A DNA stretch of 64,000 bases. It comes from Paenibacillus lignilyticus (lineage in GTDB: Bacteria > Bacillota > Bacilli > Paenibacillales > Paenibacillaceae). Below are positions 27,267 to 35,551 of this stretch, one piece after another. The DNA lies in the NCBI RefSeq assembly GCF_017942085.1, contig NZ_JAGKSP010000002.1, positions 248,001 through 312,000 of the forward strand, in the 5' to 3' direction. The notes under the pieces are model-generated. The model was not told where the DNA came from. It saw only the letters and a program-made list of their open reading frames with translations, and searched no databases. The translations under genes and the position numbers were made by a program. The first letter of the stretch is position 1. Every line of letters begins with the position of its first letter.

Positions 27267-27300
27267 GGTAGGTCTTACACACTATTCCATTAGACCTACC
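27267..27300. promoter_or_regulatory. 9-bp inverted repeat upstream of the 121-residue gene
   Basis: GGTAGGTCT (27267-27275) and AGACCTACC (27292-27300) are perfect inverted arms with a 16-base spacer, 29 bases or more before the start codon. There is no T-run, so an operator or leader hairpin is more likely than a terminator. Confidence 0.5.
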
Positions 27301-27372
27301 TCGCTATCATATATATCACAATTTTTAGGATAATTCTACTATATTAGTATAATAAAATGTCCCGCTATGGGA

Positions 27373-27409
27373 TAAAAAAAAGCGCATCGATAGCTTATCG
27401 ATGCGCTTT
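27373..27409 (-). terminator. Terminator after the GH94-like gene
   Basis: AAAGCGCATCGATA and TATCGATGCGCTTT form a near-perfect hairpin with eight T on the minus strand. It lies 6 bp after the stop codon. Confidence 0.92.
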
Positions 27410-27414
27410 GTGTA

Positions 27415-30400
27415 TTACATATAAATTTCAATTACATTCTGTTCGGAACGCAAGCCGGCTTGAAGCGTCTCGCGGCTAATCCGGACGCCGCCCTGACGGT
27501 AACGATTCGCTGTCGGTTCCAGCGTAACCTCTGCTCCGTTAAGGGTTACCCGGCGTTCAGCGCCGCCGCCATCCAGGTGATAGACGAATCGGATCGGCGT
27601 ATCCATTAAGCGGAACTCGAACTGCAGCCCGTTCAGATGGTTCGGAAGCACAGGGTCGATGACGAGGTCTCCGCCCTCTTGGCGAATGCCCAGACAGTTC
27701 GAGATGAGCTGGTTCATGTAGATTCCCGGGCCGCTGGAGTACACTCTCCATCCGCCCTTCACTTGAACTTTGCCTTCTCTTAACGCCTCGAAACGCTCCT
27801 GCGCCTCGTAACGGTCGTTGAATTTGCCGTCGGAGCTGCTGAAGTAGGCGTTGCTTTGACGAATTTCCGCATTTGGCACTACGTCGCGCAGCCCCACCGG
27901 ATTAATCATCTGCAGCCCTTTCCAGGCTTCATCCCGGAATCCAAGCTTGGCCATGGCTTCGACAAACCGGATATGCGCATGGACATATTGCAAACCGATT
28001 TCCCGTCCGAAGTTAGATGCCTGCTCCGCACGCTTGAAGCGGGTACTTACGCCGCCGTTATAGGCAGCAGGTTTGTTCATAAGCCGGACGCCATCCGGGA
28101 AATACAGCTTTTCTTTAATAATAGCGTAATGGGCATAGGCTTGTTCTTTGGTGAGCAGCTCTCCGATCATGCTTCTGGTCATCGGCAGCAGCCGGTACTG
28201 GATGCCTGTCTCGTTCTCATCCGGGTGAATCATCAGCTTCACCTGTTCCGGATTCTCCATATATAAGAAGCCGGGAATCGTGCCGGTCGGCAGCATATAA
28301 CGGTTGAAGTCGGCTTGAATACCCTCAGCGAGTACACTTAGCTCTTCCGACAGCTCCTTATTGTAATCGGCGAGCGCCGCAGCTAACTGCTTCATCACCT
28401 GATAAGTCAAAGAAACGGTCCAGCTGCTGACCAGATACTTCTTCAGCTGCGCATTAGCAGGCTGCAGGGTGTCATCCCAATCGCCGTCGCCATAGGAAGA
28501 TAAGCTCGTGCCATGCAGGAAGTGCGCTTTAATATATTCGATTTCTTTGAGCACATGTCCAAGAAGCGAATCCGTCTGCTCCGTAAACGCAAATGTATGC
28601 CGGTTCGTATACGGAAGCTGCTCTTCAAGAATGCCGTAATCTTTGGTTACATTCAAATAATCGCCGATGACCTTCAGCGGCCAAACAATAATGTCGCCAT
28701 GGCTTTCTTCCGATTGCACTTTGCTGTACTTGTCGTACATAAACCACTGCGGCCAGTTACCGGTATCCTCGTATTGATGGGAAAACACCGTTTGAAGAAC
28801 CGTCCGAACGACGTCATACTTCTGCGTGGCCATGAAATATTCGACCGGCCCCTGACATACGTCGCGCGAGCCCCAGGCAGCCCCGCCATATTGCTCAAGA
28901 CCATGCGGCGTTGAGAAATGGACGAGCATGTTGTGCGTATACCACCAAGCGAGTGTGTTCACCTTCTCCAGCTCGTCCGATACTGTTCCATCAGTTAAGG
29001 AAAGGTCGAAGCCATTCATGACATTATAGTAGAAATCACGGTAACGAGCGGCTTCCTCTTCCGCATTGCGAGCAACAAACGGCTGCTCTTCCCCATTCAA
29101 AAGCCCTTGAATCGTTAAGCTCCAATTCGCCGCAGCATCGACTTGCAGCACAACGAGTGATGCATCGCCGGTCTGAACATTGTCAGCGAGCAGCCGTCCA
29201 TCGCCAATACTCATCGAAGCGCCTGCAAGTTTCATACGGTAGCATAGCTCGGGATAGACAGAACGGCTGTACGAACGATCATCCGCGCGGAAAGTAAGGA
29301 CATCGCCTTCTTGCTCCATACGGAACGGAACTTCGTATTCATTATTATCCATTGTCACTTGGTTCGTCACCAAATAACGATACGACTTGCCGTTCTCGGA
29401 AACGACCTGCAGCTGAACCTCAGGCGTATCGAGCGTCGTAAAACTCGTCACAACGATTTGATCCTCCGGCAATTTATAGACCCACTTGGCATAGTTGAAG
29501 CCGATTTCGAAGACGGATGGCAATGCCAGCAGGCGATAGCTTCCTCCGATCTCGACATAGATGCGTTGACCGGAAGTCTTCATCATATTAAGCGCGTTAC
29601 GGGCATTGGACATCATTTTGTTAAACGACGTATTGCCGACTACGATATGCGAATTGAAGATCCCATACATGAATGAGGTTGTTGCCAGAACCTGCTCGTT
29701 CATCCGATCGTTATTGCCGGTCATCATAATATGTCCATGCGGCCGCTCTACGCGAAGCTCCTTTTCCTTAAGGACCACATGCTCATGCGTAGGCGTAAAG
29801 AAGGACAGCAATGTCTCTCCATCCCATTCTTCCTGTTGGCGCGATGGGTAACGCTCCTCAATCTCGGCTTCGGTCAGCGATGCCGACATGAGCGGTTGTC
29901 CAATCGTCGAATGAAGCGAAACCTTCTCCACCGCATGCACTGCTTCCATAGGCGACTTTGAATCCGCCCATGCCCAAGCTTCCGCAATCTCGTCCCCATA
30001 TTCAAGCGCAGCAACCGCATCAGCATGATTATCCTTATACAAACCATAGAACACGACGCGAGCTGACCCTTTCAATTGGATCCGTTCCGTTTGCAGCGCT
30101 GCATAAGCAAACTCGTATTGGTAAACTTCATTCGCTAATGATGGCTGCTTAAGGCCTGCCGCTTCGTTTGTTTCTTTGTACGACAATCCGAACAGCTGGA
30201 ATCCATCCGTGGCGTAACCAATCGCACCTGTCAGCGCCCCTTGCTGTATATACGGGAATTTCCCTTGCTGCGGTTGGTTCTGCCTGGAGCAAATGACATA
30301 ACCTTTGCTCGAATCCTCGAACACCGAATGACCGATATATTGCGACACATAGGATTCATTGGAACGAACAGCGCCGCGATTGGCAATGCCGATATCTTGT

Positions 30401-30789
30401 CCATACACGAGATCCGCCTGAACGCCGTCACCGGTTAAAGCAATATCCCAGAACCAGATGCCGCGATCCGATAACCGGAAAACAACCTTGTAGGAAACGC
30501 CTTTCGCGGAGCCCTCCCAGACGGCAGCATGCTCAGAATAAGCAAAGCGGCTTTGGGATCGAATGCCCAGCAGTGGAACAACGTCCGTAATCGTTCCGTC
30601 TTCGGCGAATAATCGCAGAAACACATTGTTAAACGATCCATCGATGGCATTCGAAAGTACTTGATTGATAAGTACATCTCCGTGTGAAGCCTGGTACAGG
30701 TCACCGCTGTTCAAAAAAGTAAACTGCAGGCCTCCACCACTTAATGAGATTTTGGAAAGAGATTTGCTCGTTTCGGCTGAGTTATTCAC
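27415..30789 (-). CDS. GH94 family phosphorylase, probable 1,2-beta-oligoglucan phosphorylase
   Basis: A 1124-residue protein. The N-terminal beta-sandwich (about 20-300) and the large (alpha/alpha)6 catalytic domain (about 600-1000) match the long GH94 enzymes that phosphorolyse sophorooligosaccharides. Motifs recalled from the Listeria enzyme are present, such as TDGFQLFGLSYK, NQPQQGKFP and the acidic GDGDWDDTLQP stretch near residue 770, which holds the likely general acid Asp. It should release glucose 1-phosphate from beta-1,2-glucooligosaccharides in the cytoplasm. GTG 30789 has only a weak ribosome site. No beta-1,2-glucanase or transporter is adjacent. Family is firm; exact specificity is inferred. 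Confidence 0.85.
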   Translation of the reverse strand: MNNSAETSKSLSKISLSGGGLQFTFLNSGDLYQASHGDVLINQVLSNAIDGSFNNVFLRLFAEDGTITDVVPLLGIRSQSRFAYSEHAAVWEGSAKGVSYKVVFRLSDRGIWFWDIALTGDGVQADLVYGQDIGIANRGAVRSNESYVSQYIGHSVFEDSSKGYVICSRQNQPQQGKFPYIQQGALTGAIGYATDGFQLFGLSYKETNEAAGLKQPSLANEVYQYEFAYAALQTERIQLKGSARVVFYGLYKDNHADAVAALEYGDEIAEAWAWADSKSPMEAVHAVEKVSLHSTIGQPLMSASLTEAEIEERYPSRQQEEWDGETLLSFFTPTHEHVVLKEKELRVERPHGHIMMTGNNDRMNEQVLATTSFMYGIFNSHIVVGNTSFNKMMSNARNALNMMKTSGQRIYVEIGGSYRLLALPSVFEIGFNYAKWVYKLPEDQIVVTSFTTLDTPEVQLQVVSENGKSYRYLVTNQVTMDNNEYEVPFRMEQEGDVLTFRADDRSYSRSVYPELCYRMKLAGASMSIGDGRLLADNVQTGDASLVVLQVDAAANWSLTIQGLLNGEEQPFVARNAEEEAARYRDFYYNVMNGFDLSLTDGTVSDELEKVNTLAWWYTHNMLVHFSTPHGLEQYGGAAWGSRDVCQGPVEYFMATQKYDVVRTVLQTVFSHQYEDTGNWPQWFMYDKYSKVQSEESHGDIIVWPLKVIGDYLNVTKDYGILEEQLPYTNRHTFAFTEQTDSLLGHVLKEIEYIKAHFLHGTSLSSYGDGDWDDTLQPANAQLKKYLVSSWTVSLTYQVMKQLAAALADYNKELSEELSVLAEGIQADFNRYMLPTGTIPGFLYMENPEQVKLMIHPDENETGIQYRLLPMTRSMIGELLTKEQAYAHYAIIKEKLYFPDGVRLMNKPAAYNGGVSTRFKRAEQASNFGREIGLQYVHAHIRFVEAMAKLGFRDEAWKGLQMINPVGLRDVVPNAEIRQSNAYFSSSDGKFNDRYEAQERFEALREGKVQVKGGWRVYSSGPGIYMNQLISNCLGIRQEGGDLVIDPVLPNHLNGLQFEFRLMDTPIRFVYHLDGGGAERRVTLNGAEVTLEPTANRYRQGGVRISRETLQAGLRSEQNVIEIYM

Positions 30790-30886
30790 GTTTGTCCACT
30801 CTCATTTCACATGTATTCGGTTGGTGAAACGTATCACCAACTATATAATACCATATTCGGCAGCATTCTCGCATGCCGGAATTTAC

Positions 30887-30926
30887 AAAAAAAGGAGAAG
30901 CAGCCTCAACTCGGGTCACTTCTCCC
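30887..30926 (-). terminator. Terminator after the HAD hydrolase gene
   Basis: GGAGAAGTG and GCTTCTCC pair around a loop of about 15 bases, then a run of seven T on the minus strand. Confidence 0.85.
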
Positions 30927-30937
30927 TAAATCCAATT

Positions 30938-31588
30938 TTACCGGTTTGCATCAAGAAGCTTATAAAACTCAGCCACACGGTTAAAGACGCCATCCGGTAT
31001 ACGATCATATTCTGAACTCTGGTAAGTAGATAACCAACGGACTCCGTATGTACGAAGCCCAGCAGCTTTACCGGCGAGGATGTCCGCATTACTGTCCCCG
31101 ACAAAAATAGCATTCGAATGATCTATGCCCAATAGCTGCAGCGCTTTATGAATACCTTCGGGATCCGGTTTCGGTTTGCCGACGTCATCGCCCGTTATCG
31201 CAACGTCAAAAAATCGTTGCAATTGCAAAGCCTCGGAAGAGATTACAAACGCCCGTCTGCTTTTTCCGGTAATAACTCCGATCTTCACGCCTTGCTCCTT
31301 CAAGTGGCGAAGTAAATCCACCAGCTCCTTCTCATTAGGAAAGTTGGTATAATGCCCTTTCTCATACAACGCGTAATAATCCTCAATAGCTTGTAGAACG
31401 GAGGCTTGGGCCGTAAAGTTCTCCTCAATAATGCCTTCTTCCGTGGGACCAAACATGGAAATCAGCTCATCGTTGGTAACCTCTCTATGATCATGCTGTT
31501 TAAACACGGCTTTAAAGGCACTGAACGATAAGGGCAACGTGTCTGCAAGTGTACCGTCAAAATCAAATAAGACCGCTTTAATGGACAT
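30938..31588 (-). CDS. HAD-superfamily hydrolase, phosphoglycolate phosphatase-like
   Basis: A 216-residue phosphatase. HAD motif I is FDFDGTLADT at residues 8-17, motif II Thr is in IGVITGKS, motif III is a Lys near GKPKPDP, and motif IV is FVGDSNADI. The alpha-helical cap between motifs I and II fits the PGP/beta-phosphoglucomutase group. AAGGAGG lies 10 bases before ATG 31588. The substrate is unknown. Its own terminator lies downstream, and the first tRNA cluster ends just upstream. Confidence 0.9.
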   Translation of the reverse strand: MSIKAVLFDFDGTLADTLPLSFSAFKAVFKQHDHREVTNDELISMFGPTEEGIIEENFTAQASVLQAIEDYYALYEKGHYTNFPNEKELVDLLRHLKEQGVKIGVITGKSRRAFVISSEALQLQRFFDVAITGDDVGKPKPDPEGIHKALQLLGIDHSNAIFVGDSNADILAGKAAGLRTYGVRWLSTYQSSEYDRIPDGVFNRVAEFYKLLDANR

Positions 31589-31660
31589 AACGAGAACTCC
31601 TCCTTGTTAAATAAAGGGAATCATCTCCATCCTATCAGAATCCAATGATGCAGAAACGGC

Positions 31661-31705
31661 AAAAAACCTGAATTCCTTTATAATGCAAGGATTTCAGGTT
31701 TTTCT
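31661..31705 (-). terminator. Terminator of the Glu-Lys-Leu tRNA operon
   Basis: AACCTGAAATCCTT and AAGGAATTCAGGTT pair around a short loop, followed by TTTT on the minus strand, right after tRNA-Leu. Confidence 0.9.
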
Positions 31706-31710
31706 TAGGA

Positions 31711-31792
31711 TGCGGTCGGAGGGATTTGAACCCTCACGCCTTGTGAGCGCCACCCCCTCAAGATGGTGTGTCTGCCGTTCCACCACGACCGC
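31711..31792 (-). tRNA. tRNA-Leu (anticodon GAG)
   Basis: An 82-base class II tRNA with acceptor arms GCGGTCG/CGACCGC, anticodon stem CCATC/GGTGG around loop TTGAGGG, and a long variable arm. The CCA end is not encoded. An identical gene lies at 33776-33857. Confidence 0.95.
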
Positions 31793-31831
31793 GAAGTGAT
31801 ATGTGATTGTCCATATCGAATGAGATAAAAG

Positions 31832-31904
31832 TGAGCCATGTAGGACTCGAACCTACGACACCCTGATTAAAAGTCAGGTGCTCTACCAACTGAGCTAATG
31901 GCTC
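31832..31904 (-). tRNA. tRNA-Lys (anticodon TTT)
   Basis: A 73-base cloverleaf with acceptor GAGCCAT and anticodon loop CTTTTAA. The CCA end is not encoded. It is the middle gene of the Glu-Lys-Leu cluster. Confidence 0.95.
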
Positions 31905-31909
31905 TTAAA

Positions 31910-31984
31910 TGGTGACCCGTAGGGGACTCGAACCCCTGTTACCTCCGTGAAAGGGAGGTGTCTTAACCACTTGACCAACGGGCC
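31910..31984 (-). tRNA. tRNA-Glu (anticodon TTC)
   Basis: A 75-base gene including an encoded CCA, with acceptor GGCCCGT/ACGGGTC and anticodon loop CTTTCAC. It is the first gene of the cluster; a second copy lies at 33894-33968. Confidence 0.95.
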
Positions 31985-32028
31985 TAATCTTCGTCGTTTT
32001 TCGACATGCTTTTCAAACGACAAGTGTT

Positions 32029-32057
32029 ATTATATCTAAACCATACAGCAATAGCAA
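32029..32057 (-). promoter_or_regulatory. Promoter of the Glu-Lys-Leu tRNA operon
   Basis: On the minus strand TTGCTA, 17 bases, then TATAAT, about 45 bases upstream of tRNA-Glu. Confidence 0.65.
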
Positions 32058-32226
32058 GCATTATTTTTATTTTTATTTCAGTTCTTCTATCTTACAATTA
32101 TGCCCAAACCGCCTAATACTATGTGCACCGATACGTTCCCCTAATATGCTACTAACTATTCCATATTAGCTTGTTTTTCTTTCGCACATCTGAGTACACT
32201 AGTACTAATAAAGGAGGAGAAACAAA

Positions 32227-33297
32227 TTGACCACCACTACCACTGCGAATATGGAAATCGGAATAAGCACGTTCTTAGAAGCAACCAATGATCTAACAAC
32301 CGGTAAAGCCGTAAACCATGCGGAAAGACTGCGGCATGCGGTTGAAGAAATCGTTCTCGCCGATCAAGTCGGACTGGATGTCTACGGGGTTGGGGAGCAT
32401 CATCGCGCAGATTACGCCGGCTCCGCGCCGGCTATCGTGCTTGCAGCTGCCGCCGCGATGACGAAACGCATCCGGCTCACAAGCGCGGTGACGGTGCTAT
32501 CCTCGGACGATCCTGTCCGCGTCTATCAAGCCTTCTCAACGCTGGACGGCATTTCGAACGGGCGCGCTGAGATTATGGCCGGCCGCGGTTCGTTTATCGA
32601 ATCGTTCCCGCTCTTCGGTTATGATCTGCATGACTATGATGAATTATTTGAAGAGAAGCTGGAGCTGCTGCTCGCGATTCGCGCCTCCGAGAAAGTAAGC
32701 TGGCGCGGCGGCCATCGCCCGGCCTTCCAAAACCTCGGTGTTTACCCTCGCTCGGTTCAGGATCCGCTTCCGGTTTGGATCGCCAGCGGCGGCAATCCGG
32801 AATCCGCGGTCAGAGCCGGCATGCTGGGATTGCCAATTGCGTTTGCGATTATCGGCGGCATGCCGGAGAGCTTCGCGCCACTAGTCAATCTCTACAAGGA
32901 AGCGGCAGCTCGCGCCGGCCATGATCCGGCCAAGCTGCAAATCGCGACACATTCCCATGGCTTCGTCAGCGATACGACGGAACAAGCCGCTGATGCCTTC
33001 TTCCTCCCGACCCAAGCCCAAATGAACGTTATCGGGCGTGAGCGCGGTTGGTCCCAGCCTTACAGCCGCGCCACTTTCGATGCAGCGCGCAGCCTGCGCG
33101 GCGCTCTCTACGTAGGCGATCCGGAATATGTCGCCGAGAAAATCATTCTGCTGCGCAAGAACCTGGGCGTGACGCGTTTCTTCCTTCATGTGAACGTCGG
33201 CACAATGCCTCATAAAGAAACACTTCGCGCGATAGAGCTGCTTGGCACGAAAGTAGCGCCTATCGTGCGCGAGGAGCTTGCTCGACTGGAAGGATAA
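32227..33297 (+). CDS. LLM-class (luciferase-like) flavin-dependent oxidoreductase
   Basis: A 356-residue TIM-barrel protein of the bacterial luciferase-like monooxygenase family, with typical segments [13 protein letters not shown] near residue 57, [17 protein letters not shown] and [11 protein letters not shown]. It would use reduced FMN or F420 to oxidise an unknown small molecule. TTG 32227 is taken as start because AAGGAGGAG lies about 6 bases upstream; the first ATG is at 32251. It lies between the two tRNA clusters and runs opposite to them. A short inverted repeat AGTAC/GTACT (32193-32206) precedes it. Confidence 0.88.
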   Translation: MTTTTTANMEIGISTFLEATNDLTTGKAVNHAERLRHAVEEIVLADQVGLDVYGVGEHHRADYAGSAPAIVLAAAAAMTKRIRLTSAVTVLSSDDPVRVYQAFSTLDGISNGRAEIMAGRGSFIESFPLFGYDLHDYDELFEEKLELLLAIRASEKVSWRGGHRPAFQNLGVYPRSVQDPLPVWIASGGNPESAVRAGMLGLPIAFAIIGGMPESFAPLVNLYKEAAARAGHDPAKLQIATHSHGFVSDTTEQAADAFFLPTQAQMNVIGRERGWSQPYSRATFDAARSLRGALYVGDPEYVAEKIILLRKNLGVTRFFLHVNVGTMPHKETLRAIELLGTKVAPIVREELARLEG

Positions 33298-33300
33298 AAT

Positions 33301-33353
33301 AAGAGCGTGCCTATTCTCGCAAGTGACTTCTGCGAGAATGGGCACGCTCTTTA
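33301..33353. terminator. Bidirectional terminator between the LLM and DUF952 genes
   Basis: AAGAGCGTGCC...TTCTCGCA pairs with TGCGAGAA...GGCACGCTCTT to form a long stem flanked by A/T-rich sequence. The T side overlaps the stop codon of the DUF952 gene. Confidence 0.9.
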
Positions 33354-33698
33354 TTCTTCCATGATGCGATAGGGTTTTACTATAACCTCACCATCTGCAC
33401 TAGCATGCACATGGGAGATCTCTGTGACTGCATTTAGATTTAAAGCTCCATACAGATGCGGGAACAGTTGGTTCATTTCATATAAGTCTTCATATATAAG
33501 CTCGGCTTCGGTTGCCGTTTCATCAATCTCAAGCAGAAGCAAATCATCAACACCTTGAAACAGCATATTGGCGAGCAGATTAATTTGTTCCCGCGTGCAG
33601 CAGTGTATGAAACCATCGGCAGCGATACTTTGCGGTTCATATTTAGGTTGTTCGCTTGCTGCAATCCACTCATGCTTACGTATAAAATGATAAATCAT
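33351..33698 (-). CDS. DUF952 family protein
   Basis: A 115-residue small cytoplasmic protein of the DUF952 family, recognised by GFIHCCTREQ, LLLLEID, LIYEDLYE and FPHLYGALN. The family fold resembles ADP-ribosyltransferase-like small domains, but no function is established. AAGGAG lies 8 bases before ATG 33698. Its stop codon is inside the terminator shared with the LLM gene. The tRNA operon terminator lies just upstream, so it needs its own promoter. Confidence 0.85.
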   Translation of the reverse strand: MIYHFIRKHEWIAASEQPKYEPQSIAADGFIHCCTREQINLLANMLFQGVDDLLLLEIDETATEAELIYEDLYEMNQLFPHLYGALNLNAVTEISHVHASADGEVIVKPYRIMEE

Positions 33699-33735
33699 CC
33701 CGAACTCTCCTTATTGCCAATTGTCCCTCTAAACA

Positions 33736-33764
33736 GAAGAAAAACCCTTGAATCATCAAGGGTT
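33736..33764 (-). terminator. Terminator of the Asn-Ser-Glu-Leu tRNA operon
   Basis: AACCCTTGA and TCAAGGGTT with a 4-base loop, followed by TTTCTTCT on the minus strand. Confidence 0.88.
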
Positions 33765-33775
33765 AATCTAGGGAA

Positions 33776-33857
33776 TGCGGTCGGAGGGATTTGAACCCTC
33801 ACGCCTTGTGAGCGCCACCCCCTCAAGATGGTGTGTCTGCCGTTCCACCACGACCGC
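33776..33857 (-). tRNA. tRNA-Leu (anticodon GAG), second copy
   Basis: Identical to 31711-31792. The identity continues about 27 bases into the 5' flank (33858-33884), which shows a recent segment duplication. Confidence 0.95.
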
Positions 33858-33893
33858 GAAGTGATATGTGATTGTCCATATCGAGAATGAAAA

Positions 33894-33968
33894 TGGTGAC
33901 CCGTAGGGGACTCGAACCCCTGTTACCTCCGTGAAAGGGAGGTGTCTTAACCACTTGACCAACGGGCC
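33894..33968 (-). tRNA. tRNA-Glu (anticodon TTC), second copy
   Basis: Same 75-base sequence, with encoded CCA, as 31910-31984. In this cluster it directly precedes tRNA-Leu, without the tRNA-Lys found in the other cluster. Confidence 0.95.
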
Positions 33969-34049
33969 TTTTGTTGCAAGCTCCCTCTCGCTGCTAACGA
34001 GATTGGAGAATTGAATGTCCACTAATAAGTGCGTTCCATTCAAAAGAAA

Positions 34050-34140
34050 TGGCGGAGAGAGAGGGATTCGAACCCTCGCACCACTTACGCAGTCTAACCC
34101 CTTAGCAGAGGGTCCCCTTGAGCCACTTGGGTATCTCTCC
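34050..34140 (-). tRNA. tRNA-Ser (anticodon GCT)
   Basis: A 91-base class II tRNA with encoded CCA, acceptor GGAGAGA/TCTCTCC, anticodon loop CTGCTAA and a long variable arm. Confidence 0.95.
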
Positions 34141-34148
34141 AAAAGTAA

Positions 34149-34224
34149 TGGCTCCCCGAACAGGACTCGAACCTGTGACAACTCGATTAACAGTCGAGTG
34201 CTCTACCAACTGAGCTATCAGGGA
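34149..34224 (-). tRNA. tRNA-Asn (anticodon GTT)
   Basis: A 76-base gene with encoded CCA, acceptor TCCCTGA/TCGGGGA with one T-G pair, and anticodon loop CTGTTAA. It is the first tRNA of the second cluster, 28 bp after the SprT-like gene. Confidence 0.95.
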
Positions 34225-34252
34225 ATAGTAATGAGTGACAAGAAATAATGTA

Positions 34253-34732
34253 TCATGTCTTAGAATTGAAGTCAAGCCTATAAAGCAACAAAATTCCACG
34301 GCATTTTCCGCATGCATAGCGGCGCGGATCGGTCTTTCTTTTGCGCAAATATTCAGTCCCGCAGCTGCGGCAAACAAGCTTAAATCGATAGGGTTCCTGC
34401 TTGCGTTTTACCCCTTCGGGCAGAGATTTGCAGAATCGCGTCCCGCCTACTTTCGCGAGCAGCTGCTTGAAATCCGCATCTCGATGCTGGTATCCCCGCT
34501 TCAATATATGCAAATGATAATGGCATAGCTCGTGCTTGATGATTTTCTCGGTCTCTTCTTCACCATAGTTGCTTAATTGATGAGGGCTGATCTCGATATT
34601 GTGCGTCTTCGTAAAATAGCGTCCTCCCGTAGACTTCAATCTTCCGTTAAAGGTCGCTTGATGCCGAAACGGAATCCCGAAATATTGCAAGGAAACCCGT
34701 TCCACCCATTCCTGTAGCTGATTATCCTGCAT
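34253..34732 (-). CDS. SprT-like zinc metallopeptidase domain protein
   Basis: A 159-residue protein with the SprT-like zinc-binding motif HELCHYH (residues 75-81) and a C-terminal zinc ribbon with two CxxC pairs (CRSC and CGKC). It matches the small Bacillus SprT-family proteins (YdcK type). Proteolytic activity is inferred from the motif; the target is unknown. AAGGGAG lies 9 bases before ATG 34732. It stands just upstream of the second tRNA cluster on the same strand, and no terminator separates them, so read-through into the tRNAs is possible. Confidence 0.88.
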   Translation of the reverse strand: MQDNQLQEWVERVSLQYFGIPFRHQATFNGRLKSTGGRYFTKTHNIEISPHQLSNYGEEETEKIIKHELCHYHLHILKRGYQHRDADFKQLLAKVGGTRFCKSLPEGVKRKQEPYRFKLVCRSCGTEYLRKRKTDPRRYACGKCRGILLLYRLDFNSKT

Positions 34733-34768
34733 CTGATGAACTCCCTTGAATTTGTAACCTCATAATAC

Positions 34769-34830
34769 TTGAATTTTAAAGGACGAATACGCTACACTGT
34801 CAAGTAGTAAAGATGAATATCATCGATGAT
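34769..34830 (+). promoter_or_regulatory. Candidate promoter and 12-bp palindrome before the 117-residue gene
   Basis: TTGAAT (34769-34774), 18 bases, TACACT (34793-34798), then a perfect palindrome ATCATCGATGAT at 34819-34830 where the early transcript or an operator would lie. Confidence 0.4.
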
Positions 34831-34859
34831 GATTGGTTTATTGAGGGGGAGAAGCTATC

Positions 34860-35213
34860 ATGCCAGAAATGCGTTATATCATAATGAAAAGCGGACAAGA
34901 CATCTCGTTCGTGGAAATGCCTGCCTCGCATGCGTACCAATTAAGCGCGCTTAATTTGCGCCTGCATAAAGAAATCGACAAGCTCACCGCTTCCGAGGTG
35001 CCGGTACTGCCCTACGCGATTGCAGAGTGTGCGGATGCAGAGCTTCATGACAAATCCATTGTCATCCACTCCGGTCTTGACTACATGAATCAATTGGAGA
35101 AGGATTTCTCATCCGTTCAAGAGAAATCGTATCCGCTTATCTCGCTGCTCACCGAAATTCGTGCTTTGCAGGCACAATTAGAGCAGTGGTACGAGGAAGA
35201 ACTCGACATGTAA
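34860..35213 (+). CDS. Hypothetical protein, 117 residues
   Basis: A soluble protein of unknown family. The N-terminal half is mixed alpha/beta and the C-terminus is a helix of coiled-coil character (about residues 90-113, LLTEIRALQAQLEQWYEEEL). No membrane segment or signal is seen. ATG 34860 follows a strong GGGGGAG. It lies directly upstream of cmpA on the same strand, about 120 bp apart, and could be expressed with it. Homologues are probably limited to relatives of this organism, but that was not tested. Confidence 0.7.
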   Translation: MPEMRYIIMKSGQDISFVEMPASHAYQLSALNLRLHKEIDKLTASEVPVLPYAIAECADAELHDKSIVIHSGLDYMNQLEKDFSSVQEKSYPLISLLTEIRALQAQLEQWYEEELDM

Positions 35214-35336
35214 GCTTCCGCTTCGCGGGTTTTTGCAAAAACTTGAACATTCGCGCCAGTTGGACCTGCACGGACATTCGCCCACTTCCATACACTTATT
35301 AGTACAACAAGTGATGGCTGGAAGGAGGGCGAAGCT

Positions 35337-35471
35337 ATGCCGCAATGGCTGTGCAATCAACTGATGCGCGCTTTTCTGAAGAAAGACCATAGGCAAATTC
35401 GTCTATTGAACGATTGCTGGTATTTCTACCGTACGAGTCAACGGCCTGACGAGGATTCCGCAAGCTTGTAA
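35337..35471 (+). CDS. cmpA: Cortex morphogenetic protein CmpA
   Basis: A 44-residue protein matching the short sporulation protein CmpA, which in B. subtilis (37 residues) acts as adaptor for ClpXP-dependent quality control of spore envelope assembly. The typical MPxWLxxQLxxAF start and the LLNDCWYFYR segment are present; the last ten or so residues are an extension. AAGGAGG lies 8 bases before ATG 35337. A CATACACT sequence at 35289-35296 resembles a sigma-E -10 element, but no matching -35 was found. Confidence 0.88.
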   Translation: MPQWLCNQLMRAFLKKDHRQIRLLNDCWYFYRTSQRPDEDSASL

Positions 35472-35482
35472 GCGATTTGTAG

Positions 35483-35547
35483 AAAAAGGGTGCTATCTCT
35501 TTGCAGTGACGCTAATGTCGTGACTGCTCGAAGATAACACCCTTTTT
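35483..35547. terminator. Bidirectional terminator between cmpA and tex
   Basis: AAAAAGGGTG...TATC...GCAGT pairs with ACTGC...GATA...CACCCTTTTT in a long three-part stem. It is flanked by A-run and T-run. Confidence 0.9.
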
Positions 35548-35551
35548 GCCG

